Part shown: in pieces, positions 1 to 10,030 of the stretch
How positions within the stretch are numbered: the stretch's first letter is position 1
How the letters are laid out: every line of letters begins with the position of its first letter
NCBI GenBank assembly: GCA_038277395.1
Contig: CM076193.1
Span: forward strand, 74,418,252-74,482,251
Source of the DNA: Dryocosmus kuriphilus
Lineage: Eukaryota > Arthropoda > Insecta > Hymenoptera > Cynipidae
Direction: 5' to 3'
Length of the DNA stretch: 64,000 nucleotides
Notes under the pieces: model-generated
What the model saw: the letters and a program-made list of their open reading frames with translations, nothing else
The model's database searches: none
Told to the model about the DNA's origin: nothing
Program-made: the position numbers and the translations under genes

Positions 1-19
1 GTTCTAAAACAAAAAGGTA

Positions 20-210
20 ACAGTGTACATTGTGACACTATTATCACAGAACTATTCTAGATTTGTGTGATGGCACTGTTCTGTAACAGTTGTTACAGAA
101 CTGTTCTAGAACTAACCAATCACAGACGTTCTGTAACATTTTCCCCACTTTGTTCTAGAACTGTGCCGTAACGGTGTTATATCTGTGTTCTAGAATGCTG
201 TTACAAATGC
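20..210. repeat. cluster of short palindromes (TTCTAGAA type)
   Basis: TTCTAGA occurs four times within about 150 bases (around 55, 104, 153 and 189), three of them extending to TTCTAGAA. An 18-base near-palindrome centred on AACAGTTGTT lies at 81-98. The stretch reads as a degenerate repeat of TTCTGTAAC and TTCTAGAAC words. No gene is visible. TTCnnGAA is also the heat-shock-element core, but a decayed satellite is an equally good explanation. Confidence 0.5.
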
Positions 211-282
211 ATTCTACACTACCGTCGGAAATTGTGACCTTTTATATAGCGCGTGAAGTTTTTTAAAAGTGCAAGAATATCT

Positions 283-735
283 TGAATTTTATACCTAGAC
301 TTCAGCTCGTCCCCTTATCTTCAACTAAAGCTAATAACAAAGTTTTAATCTTTCAGGGTTCCTGAGATATGACTAAAAATGTCCAAGCGTGTCCGCGTCG
401 AGATTTAATCGGCTGAAGCAGTCCTGATGCTTTCAGATGTTCACCGCAACTTTCCTAAGTCATAGCACGATATGAAGTTGAGATACGAAATCCGAAAAAT
501 TGTCAGCGATCACCGCTCTCGCGGGCGACGTGTTGATCTCTGATTGAAACTCGACGCACATATGCTTGGACATTTGTAGTCATCTCTCTGGAACTCTTAA
601 GGATTTTTTTTTGGTTTTATTAGCTTAAATTAGAGATAAAATTTCAACAAATGCGTGGTATGATTTAAAAATTTTTTCTACAACTTCCCTAGATTAGGGG
701 AGGACTTGAACTTGAGGTATAAAATTCGGGAAATT
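283..735. repeat. imperfect foldback repeat
   Basis: The left arm (about 283-412) is repeated in inverted orientation at about 548-735. The arms share blocks such as CGCTTGGACATTT, the ACTCGACGC/GCGTCGAGAT pair, and ATTTTATACC. Many small mismatches and indels show age. A third partial copy of the CTCGACGCGGA block follows near 812. It is probably an old non-autonomous DNA transposon; no target duplication could be assigned. Confidence 0.55.
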
Positions 736-1979
736 CTTCAATTTTCTTTCTACACTTTTCAGGCGCTATATCTGCTTCAAAGGGTTAGAAATATCTCTAT
801 TAAAGGCCACTCGACGCGGATTTTCATAAGCTTTCCAACGGCTTTTTAAAAGAAATTTTGTCTTTTTTTTTCAACGAGTAATCATGTTTTAAAATCAGCT
901 GTGATTTCTAATAGCACCACTCGCGCTAGCCGTAAAGACAGTTTCCAAAGGTTGTATGGATAAAATGCAATTTAATTTTTCAAATTAAATATTAAACTAA
1001 ATATTTTTATAACTTAGAAACGAAAGGAAGACTTCTACTAGCGTATAATATATATATATATATATATTTTTTAAAAACACAATTTATTTCAATAGAAGTA
1101 AGCAGCTACACTGGAAAAAATTTCCAGAATTTTCCCAACAAATTCTTAGGTAAAATTCCCAACTTTGTGTACTAAAAATTATTTTCCCAAAATGATGATA
1201 ATTTTTCCTAATAGTTTGAAAGCTTTTCACTTTTAAACGGGATTATTCCGCATAGGTTTGGGAAAGTTTACACCTTGGTTTGAGAATAAAAAATTTCTAC
1301 AATATTTGAGAAATCGTCCCAATTTATACTCTGAACAATAATAACATTTTAAAGGAATACTTTTCTTGCCTTAGGAAACTTCGCACATAAGTTGAGCATA
1401 AAAGAATTCTACATTATCTGTAAAATTTATCAATTTAAGGGGTAATTTTCCTAACGATTTTCTATGAAACATTACCAATGTTGGTTAGGAAAAATTATTT
1501 TTCCACCAACATGAGAAATTTTTCTAATATCTTCAAAAATTTTCATTTTTCAAGGGAATTTACGTCGTATCTATGGAAATTTTGAACACGAGGCTGCGAA
1601 TATATATTTTTTTTTTTAATATTCTGGAAATCTTCCTGCTTTAAGAGTATTTTTATCAATTCGATGGAAAAAATACTTCCTAATAAATTGTTAATTTTCA
1701 CTAGGATTATAGGAATGCAATTTTTAAAAATAATTTGCGGTTACTTTTTTATTTTAATAAGTTTTAGGGGAAAAACTGTCGATTTGCAGTCCTTGATTAA
1801 AAACATAAAAAATTTTGTGATTTGCGAATTCTAAGAAATATAACACAGGCACACAAGAAAAGTGCCTTAGCCTGCAGACTAGACCACCATACCCTTGTGT
1901 ATTTTGGCTCGCGGAACACGAATCTGATGTCAGACTTACTCTATCACGTCAGGATTTTGGTATAACCTAAAAAAAAATA
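736..1979. other. AT-rich non-coding stretch
   Basis: No credible gene. It contains a (TA)n microsatellite at about 1046-1068. From 1105 to 1700 there are repetitive variants of TTTTCCTAA and TTCCCAA words in diverged tandem fashion, plus several A and T homopolymers. Confidence 0.6.
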
Positions 1980-1984
1980 TGGCT

Positions 1985-2350
1985 AATCCAGTGGGCAGGC
2001 AAGGATATTAACAACTATTTGGATTTATTTAAAACATTGTATACTGAGGTTTTTGAGGTCCCTGATGAGGAATCTGAAGTCAAAATTTCGAAATCTAAAA
2101 TGGAGCACCCAATATGACGGACAAATTTATCAAAAACTATTTAAATTTATTTGAAACATTATATACTGGTGTTTTTGGGATCACTGATGACGAATCTAAA
2201 GTAAAGGTTTCGAAATTCATAATGGGGGATCCAATATGGTGGATAAGTTTATCAAAAACAATTTAGATTTATTTGAAACGTTGTATACTGGGGTTCTTGA
2301 GGTCGCTGATGACGAATCTAAAGTCAATGTTTCGAAATTCAAGAAGAAAA
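1985..2350 (+). repeat. 122-bp tandem units, left flank of the 2.9-kb element
   Basis: Three imperfect copies of a unit follow each other with a spacing of 122 bases, measured at the ATACTG block near 2040, 2162 and 2284. Each unit contains a GATGACGAATCT-like block followed by AAAATGG/AATGGGGGATCCAATATGG. The same unit in the opposite orientation lies at 4705-4840, on the far side of the decayed gene at 3160-4690, so these copies look like one end of an inverted-repeat-bounded element. Confidence 0.75.
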
Positions 2351-3150
2351 AACTTCATGGCCGACGAATTAGACCATAACATCCTTAAGTTTTTGGGGTC
2401 GCTGAATTCGAAGCCCGTTTTGGCTCGTCAGGGTTCTTACCTAATCTCAAAAAACTATCATGTTTACGTCCCATTGTCCTTGATATCCGCACGCTTTATT
2501 CCTTTTATGTCTTCGGATCTATGGAAGCACAGCATTACCATTGATCGGTGATGGTTTTCTGATCAAAGAGCTGCCAATGTGAGCAAATGTACGGAGCAAC
2601 GACTCATTTGATTTCCAGTGAGAAGAGATAATCGAGATACAAGGGAGCTTCCAAAAGCAATTCAAGGTGATAACACCTGAAAGAACCTGCTGCCACGGAG
2701 GATACTGGGAGCGATGACAACTGCCACGAAAGGGGATATGTAAGATGTATCGTTTTCCTATCCACTGTGGTAATGAATCCAGCGAAGGCGCGCGCTGCCT
2801 TGCAGGGAGGCGTTAGGGTGTGAGGATAAAGCCGTAGGGTGTCCGACGACGGGTTAACATTGTCCTCGCCAAAGTCAGAAAGCCTTCATACTTAGCGCTG
2901 GGGAGATATGGGGGTTATAACCTCCAGGACGGCAGACTCACCTGCGATTGGACTAGGATCCCTAACGTGCGGGTTTTTCGAAAATTCATGGCTTTTAAAA
3001 ATTTAATAAACTTGGAGTTTCAACTTCACCAAAAGAACATCATTGCCTTAATAACCCCGCTGTATTTTGAAGTTTGGTGCATTAAAGAGTCGTCGACCAG
3101 TTATTTAATCTGTGAAAAAGATTTATAAGGAGTGATTTAGTTTAGAGTTT
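2351..3150. other. GC-richer non-coding segment, unidentified
   Basis: Base composition is clearly richer in G and C than the surroundings, especially 2700-2960, which suggests a transposon-derived segment. All frames are broken by stops, apart from a 92-codon open frame ending at 2551 that resembles nothing I know. It could be the untranslated part of a retroelement. No function can be given. Confidence 0.4.
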
Positions 3151-3159
3151 ACAAACCAA

Positions 3160-3529
3160 AATGAAAAATGGGCTCCACACATGATATGTAATATTTGTTA
3201 TAAAATGCTGATTCATTGGGAATGAATAAAGAAAAGAAAACATCTCTAAAGTTCACGAAACCAATGGTGTGGACAAAACCGATTCGCCAAGAAGAATGTT
3301 ACTTCTGCATGACCAATGTGGCGGGGTTCAACTTAAGAAACAAACAAAAGTTCTTTATACAGACGTTTCTACCATTATGAAAGCTGTTGAGTTTGAAAGA
3401 ACAATGTTGAAGATGAAGAAGCAATCTCAGCTTTGGAAAAGGTGACGATTGTTAACAATACCGAAACAGCAGATAAAAGTGACAATGCAAACAATGATTA
3501 TGACGATGCAGATGATAATGATGATGATG

Positions 3530-3577
<48 letters not shown>

Positions 3578-4690
3578 GTGATGACTATAATCGTGAGGAG
3601 TATTTACCACGTGGGCAAAAGAACTGTGATCGTGGAACACTTAAACAGAAAAAATTGAACGATCTTGTGACAGACTTAGGACTTCCTAAAGATGGGGCAG
3701 AGTATCTAGCTTCAGTTTTGAAAAAGAAAAATTTGTTACCCTAAAGTACGAAAGAAGAAACTAAAAAAGGAAAATTAGTACACTGCAAAGATGTCGATGG
3801 ATTAATGAAAGAATTGAAGCAAGGCTTATATAAAGATTGGAGACAATTTTTTGATTCATCGAAACGGTGTTTAACAGCAGTATTGCTTCATAATACCAAT
3901 GTCTGCACCAATAGCAGTTGCACACTCAACACAGCTTACTGGGGCAACAATCAGGTTTTACAAAGATACCATGTTACTTTTGCTTATGGGACAGTAGAAA
4001 TCGTGATAATCACTATACACGTAAAAAACGACAAAGAAGAACATCACTTGAATTAGGTAAAATGAACATCATTGCAGAACCTCTGATTGACCCTAAAAAG
4101 GTATTGCTTCTACCACTTTATATCAAACTTGGTCTTACAAAGCAATTTATTAAAGCTCTTGACAAAGACGGAGAATGTTTTAAGTTCCCACAGATATCCG
4201 AAGCAAAGCGATTTTGATGGACCACAAATTCGGAAAATGTTGAGGAATCAGACCTTTATTACAAGAATGTCTGATACTAAAAAGGCTGTCTGGCTTAGTT
4301 TTCAGGGAGTCTTTAAAAATTTCTTAAGTAACCACAAGGGTCAAAACTACAAAAAACTAGTCTCAGATATGGTCAAAAACATCGGAAAATTAGGATGCCT
4401 AATGAACTGAAAGTTACATTTCCTGCATTCTTATATAGATAAATTTCCAAAAAATTTAGGAGATTATAGTGAAGGTCAGGGTGAACGTTTCCACCAAGAC
4501 ATAAAAGAAATGGAGCGTAGATATCAACGACGATAGGACGTAAATCTGATGGCTGACTAGTGTGGCATTTTGAAAAGGGGAAATGTTTGAGGAGTGAAAC
4601 GAAACAGGAACCCCGTCCACAGATCTTTTGAAAATAAAAGAGTACGTTATCGCAGAAATGAATAAATCATGGTCTAGTCCTAACGACATG
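3160..4690 (+). pseudogene. decayed transposon-associated insect repeat gene (family A)
   Basis: Pieces in different frames join into one recognisable protein of a widespread, uncharacterised insect repeat family. In order: a Cys-containing block (ECYFCMTNVAGFN, near 3292-3335), an acidic and asparagine-rich linker with (AAT)n, KLNDLVTDLGLPKDGAEYLA, DWRQFFDSSKRCLTAVLLHN, GQQSGFTKIPCYFCLWDSR, KLGLTKQFIKALDKDGECF, DGPQIRK, and EGQGERFHQDIKEMERRYQ. The last block is the family hallmark. At least four frameshifts and several stops separate the blocks, so it is not translated as a whole. The protein's role is unknown. The gene lies between inverted copies of a 122-bp unit (1985-2350 and 4705-4840), which suggests it belongs to a DNA transposon rather than to the host. 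Assignment to this family is from memory of its motifs. Confidence 0.75.
3531..3576 (+). repeat. (AAT)n microsatellite
   Basis: About 15 uninterrupted AAT triplets. In the frame of the flanking decayed gene they encode a run of asparagines after an aspartate-rich stretch, so this is a triplet expansion inside former coding sequence. Confidence 0.95.
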
Positions 4691-4704
4691 AAGCCTTTTT
4701 TTCA

Positions 4705-4840
4705 ATTTTGAAATTTTAACTTCAGATTCGTCATCAGCGACCCTAAAAAAACCTAGTATATAATGTTTCAAATAAATCTAAATAGTTTTTGATAGACTTG
4801 TCCGCCATGTTGGATCCGCCATGTTAGATCAAAATTTAGA
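4705..4840 (-). repeat. inverted copy of the 122-bp unit, right flank
   Basis: Read on the minus strand it gives ACATGGCGGATCCAACATGG followed by blocks closely matching the units at 1985-2350, including TATCAAAAACTATTTA and GTCGCTGATGACGAATCTG. Opposite orientation on the two sides of the decayed gene is the arrangement expected of terminal inverted repeats. Confidence 0.75.
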
Positions 4841-6100
4841 TGGTCAGTTTTACATTCCAGATAGTAACGCGTACCATCCCTATTATTTTCTTCATATTCA
4901 GGGAGACTATCATTTCATAGTCTATTTGAATATCGTCGGAGTGTCAGTTTTACACGCTGAAATCGTTAATCTTTGATTGCCATTTCTGACTTACAATTAG
5001 TATGGACAAGTTACCGTTAGGTGGCTATCGGTGAAAGTAAGCCACAAGTAAAGTCAATCATCGGGTCTATAAGTAGAGAGTCGGCAGACCGCTCTGCCAA
5101 ATTCGACATAAGTGGGCACAAGTTGTCACAACAGTTGTCGAATAAGACAGAAAAATTCGGAAGTTAGTTGGTAGGTATATAGGCATGGATTTTCTTTGTC
5201 GCATTTTTGGGAAAATTCGCAAGAAAAAGAGGAGGGTGAATAAGGCAGGTTTTTGGGTCAACTACCGATTGGTCTCAAAGTGTGTTATTTTATTCATCTA
5301 ACTTCAAAGCCTTCAAGATAAGGCTCATTTTTACACTTTATTAAGTCTGCGACCATGAATGGAGTATAAATGTTCTAATATTTGACATTTATTGTCAATA
5401 AATTTTTATAAAATCATCAAGATAAACTTGAACAGACATGTTTTTAAGATGGTCACTTAGAGACCATGTAGTGTGCAACAGTTTTCTTTGTCAGAACTGG
5501 ATTTGTCATCTAAAGATGATGCTCCTTCTCCACGTATAAAAATGTAAATTTATATCGTTACAAGGGATGCCTTGTTGTGATGCTCTTTTTCTTTTGATCA
5601 GGTTACATCACTCCTAACACTATTGTTGAAAAATCTCACTTCAAATAATAAATAGTGAATGAGGTTATGCCTCGATTTTGCTAACCTGTTTACATTTGAG
5701 AACCAACGATACCGTATCGGCATATATTAACACAAATGCATGAAACTATTCTCATATTGGTCAGTTGGTCAACCTCACAAAAACAAACAGTTCTCTCTAA
5801 AATTTTATTAGTTCAAAAAAATAAACGACCAAATTAATAAATATGTATAGGGTGCATTGTTACTTTAAAAAAACTGCCACAATGCAAAGGGTAAAAAGGT
5901 TCTGCATGTGGTTAAGTTTGCATTTTTATCTCATAATCCATTGACAGTTGCACGACTAAAATTTCAGAAAAGTTATCAAATAAAAGATTTAATCAAAACA
6001 AGGTCATTACTCTATCATTTTATTGCTAAAAATTTGGGTGTTAACCTATACCAAGACCAAACTTGCAGGACTTGTAGGACCGCATATTTTCATAATCTGA
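4841..6100. other. non-coding, nothing recognised
   Basis: No conserved exon, RNA gene or clear repeat was found. Open frames near 5067-5261 and 5908-6114 are short and show no family motif. Confidence 0.5.
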
Positions 6101-6109
6101 CGGCTCCAC

Positions 6110-6400
6110 TATAGAATGCTGCAGTTCCTATGCGCTCGGTATACAGCTCCAAAAGTATCGGGAATCAAGGAACTGTGCAGCAGTATACCAGGCGGACAGG
6201 GATTTGGTGCATTCTGCAGTCGAGCCGTCCAAATACTCGTTTAATTTCTTTTCCGACTTCACTAAAATGGCCATGGTTCTTCCCTGCAATGCGGGAGTGC
6301 CACTAAGCAGTGATCAAAAGAACTTCATATCGACACTTCAACCTAAGCTCAATTTCATTGTGACATATGCGTATGCTGCATATTATACAATTAAAACGTT
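6110..6400 (+). repeat. dispersed repeat, copy 1
   Basis: The stretch from TTTTCCGACTTCACT near 6247 to the CATTGTGACATATGCGTATGC block near 6375 recurs at 9745-10030 with an internal insertion there. Both carry CTTCCCTGCAATGCG. Inside copy 1, AGAATGCTGCAGTTCC and GGAACTGTGCAGCAG-like words form a local inverted pair near 6114-6190. It is probably a non-autonomous transposon remnant of unknown class. Confidence 0.6.
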
Positions 6401-6460
6401 ATCATAACATTTTTTTTTTATATATTAAAAATCGTTACACGACAGACACAAGGTGCTCCG

Positions 6461-6476
6461 CCCCCCCCCCCCCCCC
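6461..6476 (+). repeat. poly(C) run, 16 bases
   Basis: Sixteen consecutive C residues followed by GTCCCCC. It is one of five long G/C homopolymers in this otherwise AT-rich window. Confidence 0.9.
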
Positions 6477-6587
6477 GTCCCCCAATCTCTCCACGTTTTC
6501 TCTATTGTATCAATTATTTAGTTTGTAATACGTGCGCAAATACGGTCATTTTTAAGAAAATCGGAAAAAAGTATTGCATATTAAACG

Positions 6588-6657
6588 GGAGGAAGCCGAT
6601 TTTCGCCTTGTGTGATTGCAAACTTCACACTCGACGAAAATCGGCTACTCCCCTCCT
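6588..6657. repeat. hairpin-forming inverted repeat
   Basis: AGCCGATTTTCG (6594-6605) pairs exactly with CGAAAATCGGCT (6635-6646). Outer GGGAGG and CCTCC pairs extend the stem. The loop is about 29 bases. No gene is adjacent; it is probably the tip of a small foldback element. Confidence 0.8.
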
Positions 6658-6890
6658 TTGTATCATAATGCACTATCTTACCGTATGTTGAAAGTACATA
6701 TCAAATATTTCAGAGCTTAAAAAGTAAAACGGTTAATTGGCAGGAAAGTCACATGTGACTTGTGATGAGGGACCGCATACGCTGAGTTATAGACAAATTC
6801 CATTATGAGCCAAAAAATTTTGCTATCAGTTGACATGGATTCTACTATAATATCTTCATTTGAGATATTGTTTTTGATTTGTAAATTCAT

Positions 6891-7271
6891 TTAAGGGGGC
6901 AAAACACTGTAAAATGTTGGCAAAATCGCTTTTTTTTTACATATTTCGAAAGATACATATATCAGAAATTTTGTCTGGAAGTTTCATATAAAAACTCGCA
7001 GAATTGAAAGAGATACAACCACCCGCGCAAACTGGTTTCAAGGGTTCGACATTTTAAAAATTATTTGGGTCCGACTTTGAAATTTTGTTTGGTTTCAATT
7101 TTTTGACAATATTATACATTATTTGCATAAAAATCATTTAGATTCAATCAACGGTGCCATATAGCCTCCATCCAGCAGTTCACGGTATGTTGATCCGATG
7201 GTAAATTTTTAAAAATAAAATCACAAAACTATCTTCAATTATCAGCTCGTTAAAGTGTTTTGCCCCCTTAA
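6891..7271. mobile_element. MITE, piggyBac-like (TTAA target site)
   Basis: The element has perfect 18-base ends: TTAAGGGGGCAAAACACT at 6891 and its reverse complement ending at 7271. Counting the outer TTAA as the duplicated target leaves 14-base inverted termini starting GGGGGCAAAAC. TTAA duplication is the signature of piggyBac transposition. The interior is AT-rich with no coding capacity, so it is non-autonomous. Its right end stands 12 bases from the splice donor of the TMEM131 exon at 7290-7398. Confidence 0.85.
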
Positions 7272-7289
7272 ACGTTCAGATCGACTTAC

Positions 7290-7398
7290 AATCATACGCT
7301 AATGTCCCAACCGCGATCGGCACATCTGTATCCCCCGGTATCACAACTGGCTCGAAATTAATTTTTAACGCCTTAGAAACAGGTGTGCTGATTATATT
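7290..7398 (-). CDS. TMEM131: TMEM131 internal exon (seventh recognised)
   Basis: The exon follows an acceptor with a pyrimidine-rich tract (TTTTCCTTCTAG) and ends before a consensus donor, GTAAGT. It is 109 bases, entering in phase 0 and leaving in phase 1. The 36 residues begin NIISTPVSKALKINFEPVV and match the TMEM131 segment that follows the strand ending in the exon at 14117-14303 (vertebrate proteins have an ITVHFKP-like strand here). It continues the PapD-like beta-sandwich region thought to face the ER lumen. The next exon downstream was not found and probably lies left of position 1. A MITE (6891-7271) sits almost against the donor. Confidence 0.88.
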
Positions 7399-7883
7399 CT
7401 AGAAGGAAAACAAATAAATTAATAAATTAGAGTCTTGTTAAGAGTAAAAAAATTAATTTTTGTACACATTCATATTTCAAGTACCTTCAATCTTAAAGCA
7501 TCAAAATTTAAAAATATGGCAAGCCTCAACCGAGTTTGATCAAAAAGTCTTCGACTCAGCGGTTCTTTGTGGCACGTCACTCTCTGATGACATACTAGAC
7601 CCATTTTATTGGTCCAAAAAAAAAGATTTTATCAACTCTAAATGTATGCACGTTTTTTTGGTGCTTTTTAGTGGTAAAATATACCGTGTGAAAGGTGAAA
7701 CGAATTGAAGGTAGGTCAACAAAATCATTTTTGTTTATAAAAGATAATGAAAACTTATGATATTATACTCATTAGGTCAGCCTGTGGGCTATGGGCTGGG
7801 ACTGAACCTCATTAATTAAAATTAAGGGAAGAGGGAAATACTAAATTACATAAAAAGTAAACATAGCAGTTTAAGGCTAGCGA

Positions 7884-7891
<8 letters not shown>

Positions 7892-7953
<62 letters not shown>
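7892..7953. repeat. (TA)n microsatellite
   Basis: About 31 uninterrupted TA dinucleotides. Confidence 0.97.
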
Positions 7954-7955
<2 letters not shown>

Positions 7956-8884
7956 AAAAAATTTACATTGAAATTTCACACCTTAAAATAAAATTCCTAA
8001 AAGTTTAGAGGTTAAGCAAGTATAAATTCTTGAGGTAGCAAGTGGGACAGATGGTCTAGCTTCGGGGACTGCGACGGAAATTTCGGTAGATGTTCCACTG
8101 ATTGGGGGAAACCAGAAAGATCTAGGCTTGCGGGTTCTTCGCTCAGGTACGAGTTAGAAAGAAGTGGATAAGCAGAGAAGTGGTTTAGGCTGGGAGAGGC
8201 CTAGATCGACCTGATTTTCTGGTGATCCTGTGCACAATATCGATTGGTGGCCGGCGCATGTGCACTTTGCATCGCAAATTGCATGTATTTTTCAAAGAGA
8301 CAAAATATAGGTCGCGGTATTTTTAACATGTAGGGTTAGGGAACCCACTCGAGAAAAGAAAGAAGTTTTAGATGTTTGCTACATTCAATTTAGTAGACAC
8401 TATTTAAAATATACCTACCATTTTCACCACTTTTTGCCTTTCACATTTCACTATTTTTTACCATGAGCTTGGCTATCGTGAGGGTTCAAAATCAAAATAT
8501 TATATTGTGCTACGAGTGCGGAATGTAGGCAGTTCAACATGAGTGTGAAGTCTTGCTGTACGAGCCAGAGGCGAATCGAAGGGGAGTTGGAGACAAGCTG
8601 ATGACAAGTACTGTAAACTTCACAAGAGTTATAACGCTATCTTCTGCACCTATTCCATACGATGTTTTTTGTTACAAGTGCAGAAAAATTTCGATTTGAG
8701 AAACAATAAAAACAAGCTTTCCGGAAATTTTTAAATACTATAAATTACGAAAATTTTTTGTAAATTTTGAACTTTTTAGAAATTTTCGATAAATTCATTC
8801 ATAAATTAAAATTTCCACAAATTTTTAAAAATTCCAAAATTTCTAAAAAATTTCCAAATTCATAAACACTCTGTCAAGTGTTAA

Positions 8885-8990
8885 CTCATAAAGCCAGTTG
8901 TGAGGTTATGTTGCTAGACAGGATTCCAGTACTCTTTTGGAAAGTTATTGGACCGAAATGTGCAAGCACAGCAGTTAGAAAAAATCTTCT
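8885..8990 (+). repeat. dispersed repeat, copy 1 (TTATGTTGCTAGACAGGAT)
   Basis: The stretch including TTATGTTGCTAGACAGGAT, a CGAAATGTGCAAGCACAGCAG block and a following A-run recurs at 12175-12250 with few differences. It ends in TAGAAAAA in both places, and at the second locus a tRNA-like segment is joined directly after it. Confidence 0.7.
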
Positions 8991-9078
8991 TATAACTGCT
9001 AATAGTTGACGTCTTTTCAGTTTTTTTAGAACTGCTTTTTATTACAGTTTCAGAATTGGCCACTTTCTGTACGCTATA

Positions 9079-9354
9079 CAGTGGGATCTCTTTCGTGTCG
9101 CATACTTGGGACCGGGAACCTCGCTTTTGTCTCAAACTTCCCTTCCGGTCATTTCAGGGGCGTACTTAGGTAGTAAATATCACTGTTATGTACTAGACAT
9201 GACTAGGCACCGGTAGGAACAGCACTGGATTGTGGTGCGCGCGCAACTTTTTGACGTAATTTCCGCGTCACGAGCGAGGTTTTGAGGGGTCACGTGACCA
9301 CGGCACGAAGACGAAAGCGACACGAAAGAGTGCGACACGAACGAGGTCCCACTG
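9079..9354. mobile_element. MITE with TA target, pogo/Tigger-like ends
   Basis: The ends are inverted repeats of about 23 bases: CAGTGGGATCTCTTTCGTGT on the left, and a right end whose reverse complement begins CAGTGGGACCTCGTTCGTGT. Each end is flanked by TA, the target duplication of Tc1/mariner/pogo elements. CAGTGG-type termini are typical of the pogo/Tigger group. The interior has no transposase. It contains the 12-base palindrome GGTCACGTGACC at 9288-9299. Confidence 0.8.
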
Positions 9355-9744
9355 TACGTAACTCGAAAAGCGAGCATTCCTTACACGTATTACAAAATAG
9401 TATATATAGTGTAACCAGGGGTTAAGAAATATGCTAAAGAATATTTGGATTAACGCGTATAGATAGCAGTTCCAACGACTGCCGCGATGGCGAGACTATG
9501 CTATCCGTTAACGTTGTACTCACTGTACTATCTTTGTTACAGACATTGACACATAGGTTTCTGTCGACATAATATTTACACACTCACGTGAATAGAACTC
9601 ATATTCTTTCGTTGGCGTCATTTTTCTACTCTCTAAGGACTAGAAAGTACATTCTACTCACACAGCTCGAAAAGAGATTGTGGGCCCGCTCTATAGGCAT
9701 GAAAAAGAGCCGAAATCATGGGGGTGTTATAAAAAATATTTTTT

Positions 9745-10030
9745 TTTCCGACTTCACTCAAATGGACATATTTCTTCCCTGCAATGCGACAGCGAAACTA
9801 CATACTTTTAACCAGTGGCAAGTGTCCATGCGCAGTTGACCACGCTTGCGTAATAGTTCTTTATTTCATACCACAGAAAAAAATTGCCGGTACGGGTAAT
9901 GAAGAGCTTGGAAGGAAACAATAGTGTCACATTTTTACCGATCAGAGTGGCGTCACTAAGTGGGGATTAAGAGAACTTCTTATCGGCGTTCAAACTAACC
10001 TCAATTTCATTGTGACATGTGCGTATGCAC
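9745..10030 (+). repeat. dispersed repeat, copy 2
   Basis: A second copy of the repeat at 6247-6390. The TTTTCCGACTTCACT start, CTTCCCTGCAATGCGA block and the GTGACATGTGCGTATGCAC end are all present, with an extra ~110 bases in the middle (about 9800-9930). Confidence 0.6.
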
